Assembly (NCBI RefSeq): GCF_949628265.1
Contig: NC_088787.1
Span: forward strand, 34,336,844 to 34,400,843
From: Cloeon dipterum
Lineage: Eukaryota > Arthropoda > Insecta > Ephemeroptera > Baetidae
DNA length: 64,000 nt
Direction: 5' to 3'
Part shown: piece by piece, positions 34,801 through 45,400 of the stretch
How the letters are laid out: each line of letters begins with the position of its first letter
Numbering within the stretch: position 1 is the first letter of the stretch
Made by a program: the position numbers and the translations under genes
Notes under the pieces: generated by a model
What the model was told of the DNA's origin: nothing
The model's database searches: none
The model's input: the letters and a program-made list of their open reading frames with translations, nothing else

Positions 34801-35570
34801 GCCAACCACTCTCCAACTGCCAGCTTCGAAGTGTTTGGCGGCTAGCAGGGCGCCCAGGGCAACCGCCTCTCACTGCAGCATGCCCCAGAGGTGCTCCAGC
34901 CTTGGCACGGCTGCTGGCGGGACGTCTCAGACTGACTGCTGCACCTCTCGTGCCACCGTCTGGACTCAGACATGCCTGAAATCAAAGTGAATCAGTCACA
35001 GCGCACAAAAAACACAACATGGCGCAATAAGGAAGGCCACAGCTGAATGCCAAACACATATTGCACATGTAAAACAGTTTTCACTCACCCCAACACGCAG
35101 ACAACTCCTTCGCCACCCAGCTCGGTCGCCAACCACTCTCCAACTGCCAGCTTCGAAGTGTTTGGCGGCTAGCAGGGCGCCCAGGGCAACCGCCTCTCAC
35201 TGCAGCATGCCCCAGAGGTGCTCCTGGGGACTCCCAGCCTTGGCACGGCTGCTGGCGGGGCGTCTCAGACTGACTGCTGCACCTCTCGTGCCGCCGTCTG
35301 GACTCTCACATGCCTGAAAACAAAGTTAATCAGTCACTGTCCATAAAATACATGATATAGCGCAATAAGGAAGGCCAAAAATCAATGCCTTACACATATT
35401 TCAATTTTAAAACTGTTTCCACTCACCCCGCCACGCAGCCAACTCCGTCCTCACCCAGCTCGGTCCCCTAACACTCTCCAACTGCCAAGTTAGCGGTGCT
35501 TGGCAGCAAGCAGGGCGCCCAGGGCATACACCTGGCCCTGCTGCATGCAACGCTGGGCGCCTACGGGGAC
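31845..35570 (-). repeat. inverted exon-intron array (right arm), about 11 units
   Basis: The units are the same 326/337-bp modules as at 10150-14336 but on the minus strand, so the element has inverted arms of about 4.2 and 3.7 kb. Several units have one extra base next to the donor (CCCCAACACG), making the exon 214 bp. Two units (near 33294 and 34968) carry the ATGTCTGAG start on the short form, where it soon meets a stop. There is no helicase downstream, and the array reads into the 3' end of the methyltransferase gene. The outermost unit (35300-35570) is heavily decayed. Probably non-coding or antisense. Confidence 0.85.
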
Positions 35571-36004
35571 TTAAAACTTTGCCCGCGGCATAAATTCAGG
35601 GCATAAACTCAGACAACAATGGCGGCGACTTTTAGAAAAGCACTCATGGCACAATCACAAATGATGTCAAGGCGCATGCGCCAGATGGTCTGTAATCACT
35701 ACCGCGCAGCGCTCACAACACCACTGGTGCTGCCACCTTCCCATACCACACTCGAAAAACCGGTTGTTTTGGCACCATCCCCACCCATTTACAACCGTCC
35801 AGCTTGGATGACGCCCATCACCTTGATAATGCCAACCTCTGAAATTCGTCAACTTTGACCATTTTTTTCACCCCCAACCCCAACCCCAAAAAATCCAAAA
35901 AAATATTTTTTAACACCCCCCCAACCGCATTGACGCCCACAGCAAGTATGAAGCGAATTCATTACTATCATTTTTGTAAACAAAACAATAAAAATATTCA
36001 GAAG
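35571..36004. other. right subterminal region of the element
   Basis: Contains a minus-strand AACCGGTTTTTCGAG...GGTGGCAGCACC block similar to the left subterminal block near 9135-9175, and a C-rich/A-rich stretch at 35868-35930. No gene is supported; the short frame at 35619 overlaps this repeat similarity. Confidence 0.45.
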
Positions 36005-36019
36005 GATGCCATAAGTGAC
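36005..36019 (-). repeat. right terminal 15-bp inverted repeat
   Basis: GATGCCATAAGTGAC is the exact reverse complement of 8977-8991. Only one copy is present at this end, against six at the left. Confidence 0.8.
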
Positions 36020-36331
36020 GCTATTCTGTTTATGGAGGTTTATATGATCGAGAATTATTTTGAAGTGGTATATATACTTAATAAAATAAATGTTCTTAAT
36101 TCATACGTTTTTATTATCGTAACTGTAAAACAGTACAGATACGCGGGTATAAATTACTAAAGTTTATTGACAGTCGATCAATAAACAGCTGGCTAACATG
36201 CCAGAGAATGAACCCAGCAAGAAATTGGATATCCGCGATATCCACCGTATGACATCGGGCAGTACAGATGTAAATCCCCCGGATACGTTTTGGATATCCT
36301 TCAGATATCAAATTTCTTGCTGGGGAGGTGG

Positions 36332-36832
36332 TTACATAGGCTTTTGAAATTTGCGGTCAATAATTTGCACTGACCCAAGGTGTTTCTCAATAATTTGCCT
36401 CAAATGGGCTAATTCTCGTCTCAACTGAGCGTTTTCATTCTTAAGACGTTGGTTCGTATTCCTTATTTGTTTCTCCAGATCTTTTGCTTTGCGCCTTGAC
36501 TTTTTTACTGCTTCGTTGTTTTTCCTGCGTTTCTCTTTATATTCTTCGCTATTTTTATCCTCTTTTGCTCCCGCTTTTCCTCCGATGGCCGCTGGTGCGT
36601 AGATGATCTGTTGGGGAGGATGTGCAATCTGCGTGGATCCTCCGATCGAGTTCAAGTCGTGCCCATCCTTTATGGGCTCAAGTTCCAAATATTGCCCTGA
36701 AGGCGGCAAGTGCTCGGTCTCCTTCGTCTCATCGAGTGCAGCAGTGCAGGCAGGAATAACTGGCAATTTCTCGACGTTCAGAAATGCCGTCGAGAGTGGA
36801 GCGAGATTTTGAATATTTTCACTCAGGTTAAT
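36332..36832 (-). CDS. C/EBP-gamma-like bZIP transcription factor (last exon)
   Basis: The exon starts after a good acceptor (TATTGTTTCAG) at 36832 in phase 0 and ends at TAA 36332-36334. It encodes about 166 residues. The end is a bZIP: basic region EEYKEKRRKNNEAVKKSRRK followed by a leucine zipper (DLEKQIRNTNQRLKNENAQL). The N-x-x-AVKKSR signature is that of the C/EBP class, and the short zipper and small size fit C/EBP-gamma / insect Irbp18. It would bind DNA as a dimer, often with ATF4-type partners. The first codon read as Met is really TTG, so the true start lies in an upstream exon I could not identify; the exon at 37947-37757 ends in a compatible phase but shows no bZIP-family feature. 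Confidence 0.75.
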   Translation of the reverse strand: MNLSENIQNLAPLSTAFLNVEKLPVIPACTAALDETKETEHLPPSGQYLELEPIKDGHDLNSIGGSTQIAHPPQQIIYAPAAIGGKAGAKEDKNSEEYKEKRRKNNEAVKKSRRKAKDLEKQIRNTNQRLKNENAQLRRELAHLRQIIEKHLGSVQIIDRKFQKPM

Positions 36833-36984
36833 CTGAAACAATATAATTTTTCTAATTAACTAGCGAAATTTCTGAATGAATAATGTTAATTAATTGCTTA
36901 TTTTTGTTTATTCGAATCTAATTTCTCTGGTAACTAGAGAGGATCATCATATGTTAAATCTCGACTTAAAGACCGTCTTATTGT

Positions 36985-37340
36985 TAGAGGAAGTTTCTGA
37001 GCACACCAATCGATTCGCGAGGGTAGAATTAGGTAAAGTGGATATTTTTCCGCCCAAAATGTCCAGCGCGACGTGCGAACTTTTTCCCGCCAAAACAATA
37101 TGAATGCGAGAACTGCGCATGCGTCAGAGCTGGCTGGATTTGACAAAGAAGTCATTCGCACAGGTGGTTTCTCTGAAAGTGCTCAAACAAGCTCTGACGC
37201 ATGCGCAATTCTCGAATTCATATTGTTTTGGCGGGAAAAAAGTCCGCAAAGACTCCTTGGTCGGAAAAAATATCACCTTTACCTAATTGGACCCTCAGGA
37301 ATCGATTCGTGTGCTCAAAATTTTCGTCAAAGTGGGCCTT
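36985..37340. repeat. palindromic MITE-like repeat
   Basis: Arms 36990-37145 and 37185-37340 are inverted copies (each with GCGCATGCGTCAGAGCT near the loop). Single arms of the same family occur at 5865-5990, 42595-42775 and 49120-49260, so this is a dispersed foldback repeat. Confidence 0.7.
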
Positions 37341-37436
37341 TATGTAATTACTTTTTAGAAATTTGATATTGCCATTATATCTTGCAAAGTATAGTCGCGT
37401 GAGAGTGGATATACATATTTAAACAAAAATATACTC

Positions 37437-37735
37437 TCAGTTGAGAAAAGGTCGATTTAAAGTCGCTTCCGTGTATTCATCTTCAGCAAATTTAATTAGG
37501 GCGCAATTCACGTTTTGCATTTTATATTTAATTTTTGCAAACAAGCTTAAAATCAATGTATTCAACGCGGCCAAATTTACAGTTTTCAGATTTTCCAATC
37601 TTAAAATCGCTTCTATGGAATCATTCGCCAAGCGCGGATATTTTAAAACACCTGATTCACAATTTTCATCTATAGAATTTCTATTCCGGTGGCTTTTTGT
37701 GAAATCTCCTCGAGAACTTGCTCACAAAATATAGT
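37437..37735 (-). pseudogene. LRR-family gene fragment
   Basis: Read on the minus strand it gives LTIFCEQVLEEISQKATG, a frameshift near 37675, then ANDSIEAILRLENLKTVNL, matching exon 3 of the LRR gene at 847-1398. It aligns with 5460-5800 in opposite orientation. Confidence 0.55.
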
Positions 37736-37756
37736 TAAGTTCCTCTGGAAATATAC

Positions 37757-38483
37757 CTTTGTGGTGTTTTGGCCGTTATTTTCCTTTGGGCAGGAGGAAA
37801 AGTGTCCTTCCAACTCGACTTTTGTAGTTTTCTGGCAGCCCAACCGAGAGCAGGCCTCAATAATTACGTTGTACTGCTTATCGCCGTGAATGTCTTGACA
37901 CTTCCCTTGCATCTGCTGACGACGATATGCGTCACCGAGAAGAAGCACTAGAAATGAATATATGCACAAAATTTAATTTGCATAGAAATTAAAATTTCCA
38001 ATTTAAAGTTCAAAAGGAGCCAACTACAGCTGGTATGGCAACACAAATTTTCAGGATCTTTCACATCGATATTTCAGATTTAATCCTACTGAAAACCAGA
38101 ATATCAAATCGACAAATCGTGGCTGGAACAACAAAATTTTATCCATGTAATATTTTGTTTTTCTTTTATTGACTATCTGACCGAGCCGGTTTGAGATTTC
38201 AGCCCTTCGTATGATAGACAGTTATCATACCATTTTGAATTCGAAATTACAGTGCAGGCAGAGGAAAATTGTAAATGAACAGTAGTGCCGTTTTAGTTTG
38301 AAGCACCAAGTGGTCGATAACGAACAGGGTTAGCATGAAATATATAATTTGATACTTACGAAATTTGTTTGGTTTCACAACTCCATTTTCCTCGCGTTTG
38401 ATCAGAAATTTTTCCAAGCTCTTGACATCAATGCCACTCTTTGACAATGATTCAATCATTTCTCCAATTTTCAAGTCACCCAT
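37757..38483 (-). CDS. unrecognised two-exon gene fragment with Cys/His motif
   Basis: Exon 38483-38360 (MGDLKIGEMIESLSKSGIDV) joins in phase to 37947-37757, which encodes GKCQDIHGDKQYNVIIEACS and then RLGCQKTTKVELEGHFSSCP. The spacing C-x4-C...H-x3-C recalls a TRAF/SIAH-type zinc finger. Without splicing at 37757 the frame runs on to a stop at 37670 through LRR-family sequence, so the gene may be a chimera or its last exons may be lost. Possible joining to the bZIP exon at 36832 is phase-compatible but unproven. Confidence 0.35.
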
Positions 38484-41400
38484 TTCCTGAAAAATGCATT
38501 GAATACTTTAAATCACATTTGCAATTACCCTCTAATATTCTATTATACGTTTGAATTAAGCAAAAGGCGAATAAGGACTAAAGCGACCGAGAAGGAAGAA
38601 GACCAGTTTTATTGATAATAACGGCGAAAGTGCAGCTTAATTGGCTACCCAGAGGGACGAGCGGGGGAGCGAGAGAATTGCCCACTTGCTCGCGTGTGTC
38701 GTCAGGAGCAGAGCTAATGTGTGCGCGCGAGCAGGTAGCGCGCTAAAGACACTTGCCTTTTTATACCTGAGTGAGTGTCTTCCTCGCTCTCCCCTGTGGG
38801 CGCCCGAAAATTTACTTTGGCTCGAACTTGTTCAATCTGTCAAAACATGAAAATTAAAAATTCCGAGCTTTCAAGCAATTGGCCTTTCCCTGCCGGCATG
38901 CCTTCCTTCTCTCACGAGTTTTCTGAGCTTATTCTTTTATCCATCAGTTAATTCAATTATTAAAAGTTGCGGAGTGGACTAGTGCGTCGAGAAGGAATTA
39001 AAGAAGAGCCTTTTGGTTACAAGCGGGGGAGCGTGTCGTCATTAAGGCGGATTTGTCTGCAAGATCGAGGTCACACGGTCAAGAGAGGGAGTCTCGTGAG
39101 GTGCCTTTTTATACCTGAGATTCTCTCTCCGATCCCTCCTGTAGACGCTCAAAAGTTTATTTCGTCACCCAATATTATTGATCGTATGTAATTTCGTCTA
39201 GTGGTAATGATTATGAAACCGATTTCGTATCGAAAAGGCGAAAGAAGAGTAAAATTTCATTTTGAAATATTTAATTTATCTATATTGAGCAAGAAGGAAA
39301 CAGCTTAATTTTTATTTTCAGCTTATGTTATTCTTGAGAGGAAAAATCACGTTTATAATTATAAATCTTCAAAGTGAAACCGAAAAAAATTCGCTGTATT
39401 TCGACCTTGATATAAAAAGGCAACGCTGGGCATAAGGCTAGCATTGTACAATGCTAACCTTATGCCCAGCGTTGCCATTTTCTTTCAAGGTTGCGTCGTT
39501 GCCGTAATCCGCCCCCGTCTCTCCTCTTTCCTTGCGCTCGTCACCCCCGGCGTTAATTTCCTTCTCTTCCCTGTGCAACAAAGTGATCGCGCGCTTTCCG
39601 CAACAGATGGGCGCAGGAAATTTCTGGAAGAAGTCCATCCCTTTTTAAAGCCGGAAAGTATGTCTTCTAAATTTCGAAACAAAGCGGGCACGCACACCGT
39701 ATTAAGTAAAGTGGGGAATAAAGAATATTTTCCTGTTTTTGACAGTTGGAAACTCAGGCCTATATTCTGAAGTTTTCGGAATATTTTTCGTGGGAAAAGA
39801 AATGAAGAGCAAAAAAATAAAATAAAATACCTACCAGGTAGTTTTTAGTTGGCGTTGAGGGAGTCACACGCACACCAAGTGGAGTGTTTGCTCGTCTACC
39901 GTGATATTGACGATGAAGAAAATGTGTATTTCAAGCGAGTGAGAACCAATTGCCTAATAATTTCTCCACCCAGCCCTCTCCCTTATTTTCCCTACCTCTG
40001 TGCCGAATTCAAAGCGCCAAAGGATTACGAAATTGTAGAAATTAATTACACAATATCAAGTACCTTTCGAAATTCTACCATTTTTCTTGCATTACTACAT
40101 AAATTATTCTCCGCTTCTTAATTAAAATCATTACGCATTTATTTTTTTTCAATTTTTCTAAAAAATTAGTCATAAATAAATAAATGAACAAATATCTGAG
40201 CGTGGGTGATGGTCAGTGGATGGAAAGAGAAGGGAGATTTCAGGTCTTTTATTCTGCCACACCTGCAGAGGGAAAGAATAATAAAGACCTGCACTGCGTC
40301 TGCCAGGTGGGTGGCCGCACGCATTGTGTGAGACTTGTTTGCTACGCACAATCGCACACAGCGACGACCCCGAACATTCCAGAAAAAGGAAAATAAATAT
40401 ATAAGGGGGTCAGGTAAAAGAGAGGCCCGAAACAGAATGATAAATGGACGGCGAGCCGTGCCAGCACAAAATAAGAGGAATAAAAATAGACGAAGCGATG
40501 CTCCTTAATTTTTTTTTTCAATGTCGAAATTTAAGAATCGATTTTAGTATTAAAATTAAACTTGAATTAGCAGCCGTGAATCTGGCTTCAGCTGCGCCGG
40601 AGCCGCCAGTGAAAAAGGGTAATAAATTTAAAAGTGCAGGACAAAAAATTGCCTTCCTGCCCTTTAGGCGGTAAGCACATAATCAAACCTCAAATTTAAA
40701 ATATTTTCAGCCACGCACCAGTAACCTGCCTCCGCCTAAAATCTCGCGGCTGACAATGAGCGCACCTGAATGTGAAAGAAATAGTAAAACTATATGGGGT
40801 TGCCAACCCCCAGTTTTAATACCCTCATGCCGTCATAATAATATTTTCAGTATTTAGAATTAGCCAATAAACTGATTTAAATTAGTGTCGCGACACTCTT
40901 TGCCAAGGTTTACCACAATTAGTATTCCCAAATATTTTTAATCATTTTTATTTGAACATTCTGTCAACTGGCAACCTTATCGTTCGTCATGCGCACTGAC
41001 ACAGTTTGCCGTGAGCTGGCATATGAGAGGCAAACGATCAGACGCACAGCATAGCTCGAGCCCTCAATCGCCGCGTTTGGTGTCCTGCCGCCTGCGACAC
41101 AATTTCGCGTCTCTCCTCTGCTGCGCACACATCGCTCTCTCTCCTCACAATAAAAAAATGGTAAGCACAATTTTAACACCTCGTTCATTTGCTCCAGGCG
41201 TTTAACTGATACAAAATTAAATAATAAAGCCAGTACTTTTAATTCTTCAAAATAAAAAATACGTTTCACGCACAAATATTGTCGTTGTGGTTATAATTCC
41301 TCTCTAGAATTCAAAATAATCGATAATTTGGGCCCGAATAAGAGGCCGATGGCTGATTTGAAATGAAAATGTCCGCTAGAATAATAAATGAGCTCTCCAT

Positions 41401-42473
41401 TTTGTTCTCTCGCGCAGCTGCCGCTGCCAGATTAAAAGTGCCCCTCAATTCTCGTTGCTCTTGCGTAAATCCTCCTTTTTTTACTTAACGACGGGCGATG
41501 GCTGCGGCTCGGGAAAAGAGTAGAGTACCAAAACACCCGAATTTCATTTGAGCGAGCCACGCCTAGAGGTCTGATTGTGAGCCGCCCAATTTTTGGCGGC
41601 TGCTGGCTAAACCAGGTTAGCCGTCTAAATCTAGCGGCTGCGGCGGCTCGCCTCTAATGTATGCGGCTGCTGGCTCGCGGCGCGCCTCGAGTCACGTTTC
41701 TGAATTGAATATTTTCGGATAATTCATTCCCCAAATTAATTTTTAAGATGGTAATAAAATTAGGTTTCAGAAATTAATTAACTTATTTGTAATTTCCTAT
41801 CAGTCAAAAAGACAGGAAACTGGAATCCAGTCCTTTTCCGGATTTTATAAGTAACCAGAAATATTTTAACTGGAAGAAGATTTCAATAAACCAAAAAATT
41901 CGGTTTTTTTATTTTTAATTAAAATTAATAAGAAAAAATTCTCGCCAAAGCTAAATAAGCAGGCTGAAAATTTTAGAGTTATTTTATTATTAGTTTTAAA
42001 GAAATTCCTAAGAAAGAAATTGTTTTTCCATTTTTGTGGGCTATTTGTATTTTTAATCTACCAAACCTCAGGTTCTAATTAATAGAATTGCAAAAACCAC
42101 CAACCATTAGACTCGTCTTGACCTCTTCAGAGCAGCTAAAGGATTTAGGAGGTGCATAATCCCATCCATAAAGGCGGCGCGGCTCGCTCAGACCTCTGGC
42201 CACACCAGCAGCCAACAAAAATTAGGCGGCACTCAGACCAATCCAATCTAAAACAGAGCAACCTCATTAAAACAGCCATTCCGTAACATAATTATTGTTT
42301 TTAACACAGTTAAAATGTAATTGCCACCAAGCGTTTCGTTTTTCCGCTATATTCGCCTGTTTGCTATAATGTTTTTCTCTCGGCAACGGATGTTTATCAA
42401 CTATAGTAGGCTGCCCTTTCTAAAAAACAAGTATCTTTTATTCTTTCAGGCGTCACCCAGCAGCCTTTTGAAC
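38484..42473. other. intergenic, repeat-rich; no gene seen
   Basis: 39832-40110 is an inverted copy of 3945-4260. 39419-39476 is a near-perfect hairpin. 41560-42240 belongs to a repeat family also at 53750-54500. I find no splice-supported frame. Confidence 0.45.
39419..39476. repeat. 58-bp near-perfect hairpin
   Basis: Two 28-bp arms (first arm starts GGCAACGCTGGGCATAAGG) are inverted repeats with one mismatch around a 2-nt loop. This could be a foldback element remnant or an RNA hairpin. Confidence 0.75.
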
Positions 42474-45400
42474 ATGGCCGTCAAAACTGCGTTTGACAAC
42501 ATCAAAAGATATGACGAGGACCTCTTCAAGAGCGTTATTGGTGAGAGCAATATATATGAAAAAAGATCAAATCGAACATAGTACATAATTTAAAGATCGT
42601 CTTTGACGAAGTTTCTGAGCACACCAATCGATTCCTGAGGGTCGAATTAGGTAAAGTGGATATTTTTTCGAACCAAACTGTCCAGCGCGATTTGCGAACT
42701 TTTTTCCCGCCAAAACAATAAGAACGTATATGCGAGTACTGCGCATGCGTCAGAGCTGGTTTGAGCACTTGCGGAGCCCACCGAGAAAAAAGTCAACCAA
42801 AAGGTGCCCATTGGGTGCCCGCGTTCGGTCACCCGGCTACCCCCCGTGGGCACCCAGATGGGCACCCATTGGTTATACCGCATGTCCAACCCTTCGGGCA
42901 CCCGCGAGTGGTCATGCCCAGAATTCGGGCACCAAATGGGCACCCTTATTATGACCTTTCATAGAATCACCTTTTATGTACGTTAAAAGTATACCTGAAT
43001 TCAGGGAGCGTAATAAATGAGAGGCCGAGAATATTCGTTGACCAAAAGCTAACCATCGGGTGCCCGGCTGAGGTTACCACCAGTGGGCAGCCAATGGTTA
43101 CCTTTTGGCTACCTTTTATCTAGGGCTGTCAGGTGGCAGGTCGATTGACTCTGTTCGTTAAAAAAGATAAATTTGTAGCGCAAAATGACAGCCCTAGGTA
43201 AGAGGTAGCCAAAAGGTAACCATTGGGTGCCCGCTTGGGGTTACCCTCAGTGGGCAGCTAGATGGGCAGCACTTTTATTGGATGATATTCATACAACAAT
43301 TAAAGTACAATTAAATAATACATTTTTTACATCAAATTTGAAGATCCCTACACTCACAGAAAAATTTTTCACTGTGAGTATCAAAATGCGGCTCTCAAAT
43401 TGATAATGCAACTTTCAGTCTCACAGTGAGTATCAAAGGCGTCCGGACGCTTCTCGTACTCACTGTGATGACCAAACACTCGTTCTCAGTTGATAATGAA
43501 GCGAGCGAGCATTTTGGTCATCACAGTGAGTACGAGAAGCGTCCGGACGCTTTTGGTTCTCACTGTGATGACCAAACGTTCATTCTCAGTTGAGACTGAC
43601 GCGAGCGACGATTTTCGTCATCACAGTGAGTACGAGAAGCCGCCGACCGCTTTTGATACTCGCTGTGATGACCAAACGCTCGCTCTCAGTTGATACTGAA
43701 GCGAGCGAGCATTTTGGTCATCACAGTGAGACTGAAAAGCGGCCGACCGCTTTTGATACTCACTGTGATGACCAAATCGCTCGCTCGCTTTTCAGTCTCA
43801 ATCTGAGAGCGAGCGCACATCTCTTTTAAGTACTCACATACCCTGCAGATCATGGTTTCAGTCATTTTTAATCATTTTATAATTCATTTGGATAAGATCT
43901 CATAAATTTACACACTCGGCGGCATCCATGTTTGATTTGATTGACATTCTCGAGAGTAGTGTCAAGGACGAGGAACTTAGGACAAGCACTTACTTAAGTC
44001 GCTAAATGAACATTTTTTCATTTTTATTATGGGTTGGCCGATATAAGTTGCCTTAATTACGAATAATCGCAGCCAAAAGAGGCTTAAATCAGCAAAATTT
44101 AGACAAAAAATATTGGCAAATGAATAAAAATAAAGAAAAAACGTGAGTGTTCAAATATCTAATGCGCTATCTCCTTTCTCTACATGTATTGTTTTAACAG
44201 CTGAGTTTTAATTTTTATGTACACGCCATGGGTGGCGAAAACTGTAATTTTTACATATTTTATGCTCTAAATCTGAAGCTAACCTATGTCAATCTTGTAC
44301 ACAAAATATTATAAATTGAACAAAATGTTGATTATAATTTGATTTATTCTATTTTATCTTTATGCAAGTAAAACCAGTAGTTGTTTTTTACATTTAGAGA
44401 GGCGTGTACATAAAAATTAAAACTCAGCTGTTAAAGCAATGCATGTAGAGAAAGGAGATAGCGCATTAGATATTTGAACACTCACGTTTTTTCTTTATTT
44501 TTATTCATTTGCCAATATTTTTTGTCTAAATTTTGCTGATTTAAGCCTCTTTTGGCTGCGATTATTCGTAATTAAGGCAACTTATATCGGCCAACCCATA
44601 ATAAAAATGAAAAAATGTTCATTTAGCGACTTAAGTAAGTGCTTGTCCTAAGTTCCTCGTCCTTGACACTACTCTCGAGAATGTCAATCAAATCAAACAT
44701 GGATGCCGCCGAGTGTGTAAATTTATGAGATCTTATCCAAATGAATTATAAAATGATTAAAAATGACTGAAACCATGATCTGCAGGGTATGTGAGTACTT
44801 AAAAGAGATGTGCGCTCGCTCTCAGATTGAGACTGAAAAGCGAGCGAGCGATTTGGTCATCACAGTGAGTATCAAAAGCGGTCGGCCGCTTTTCAGTCTC
44901 ACTGTGATGACCAAAATGCTCGCTCGCTTCAGTATCAACTGAGAGCGAGCGTTTGGTCATCACAGCGAGTATCAAAAGCGGTCGGCGGCTTCTCGTACTC
45001 ACTGTGATGACGAAAATCGTCGCTCGCGTCAGTCTCAACTGAGAATGAACGTTTGGTCATCACAGTGAGAACCAAAAGCGTCCGGACGCTTCTCGTACTC
45101 ACTGTGATGACCAAAATGCTCGCTCGCTTCATTATCAACTGAGAACGAGTGTTTGGTCATCACAGTGAGTACGAGAAGCGTCCGGACGCCTTTGATACTC
45201 ACTGTGAGACTGAAAGTTGCATTATCAATTTGAGAGCCGCATTTTGATACTCATAGTGAAAAATTTTTCTGTGAGTGTATTTTTAAAAATCCCCGAAAAT
45301 CAAAATGTGAATGAAGGGTGGACTGTAACTCTTTACTGGGTTAAGTTATCACCTTGAAATTTTCATTTTCTATCCTAGTTTTCCACCATGAACTTATCAA

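Larger units (their letters stand above)
8977..36019. mobile_element. 27-kb tyrosine-recombinase element with helicase, BEN proteins and a DNA methyltransferase
   Basis: It is bounded by a perfect 15-bp inverted repeat (8977-8991 and 36005-36019). Subterminal DNA shows further weak mirror similarity, for example 'AACCGGTTTTT' blocks near 9137 and, inverted, near 35760. It carries large inverted arrays (10150-14336 and 31845-35570), an SF1 helicase, a tyrosine recombinase, two BEN-domain genes and a DNMT1-type methyltransferase. No target-site duplication is evident, which is compatible with recombinase-mediated integration. I see no DDE transposase, polymerase, capsid or reverse transcriptase. 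The recombinase places it near Crypton-like elements, but its size, cargo and terminal repeats are not those of a typical Crypton. Confidence 0.8.

Noticed and set aside
10150-35570. CRISPR array
   Set aside because: Repeats are 326-337 bp exon-intron modules without spacers, in a eukaryotic genome.
8866-36019. Integrated DNA virus or Maverick-type element
   Set aside because: No polymerase, capsid, packaging ATPase or protease is visible; the gene set and inverted arrays fit a recombinase element better, although BEN genes also occur in viruses.
8977-36019. Target-site duplication flanking the terminal repeats
   Set aside because: The bases outside the two ends (AAGTGACA and GCTATTCT) do not match, so none is claimed.
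8977-36019. Standard attL/attR reading, with the element inserted in the spacer of a 15-mer site
   Set aside because: The 8 bases inside each arm differ (ACGCGAAA and TTCAGAAG), so identical spacers expected from simple crossover are not seen.
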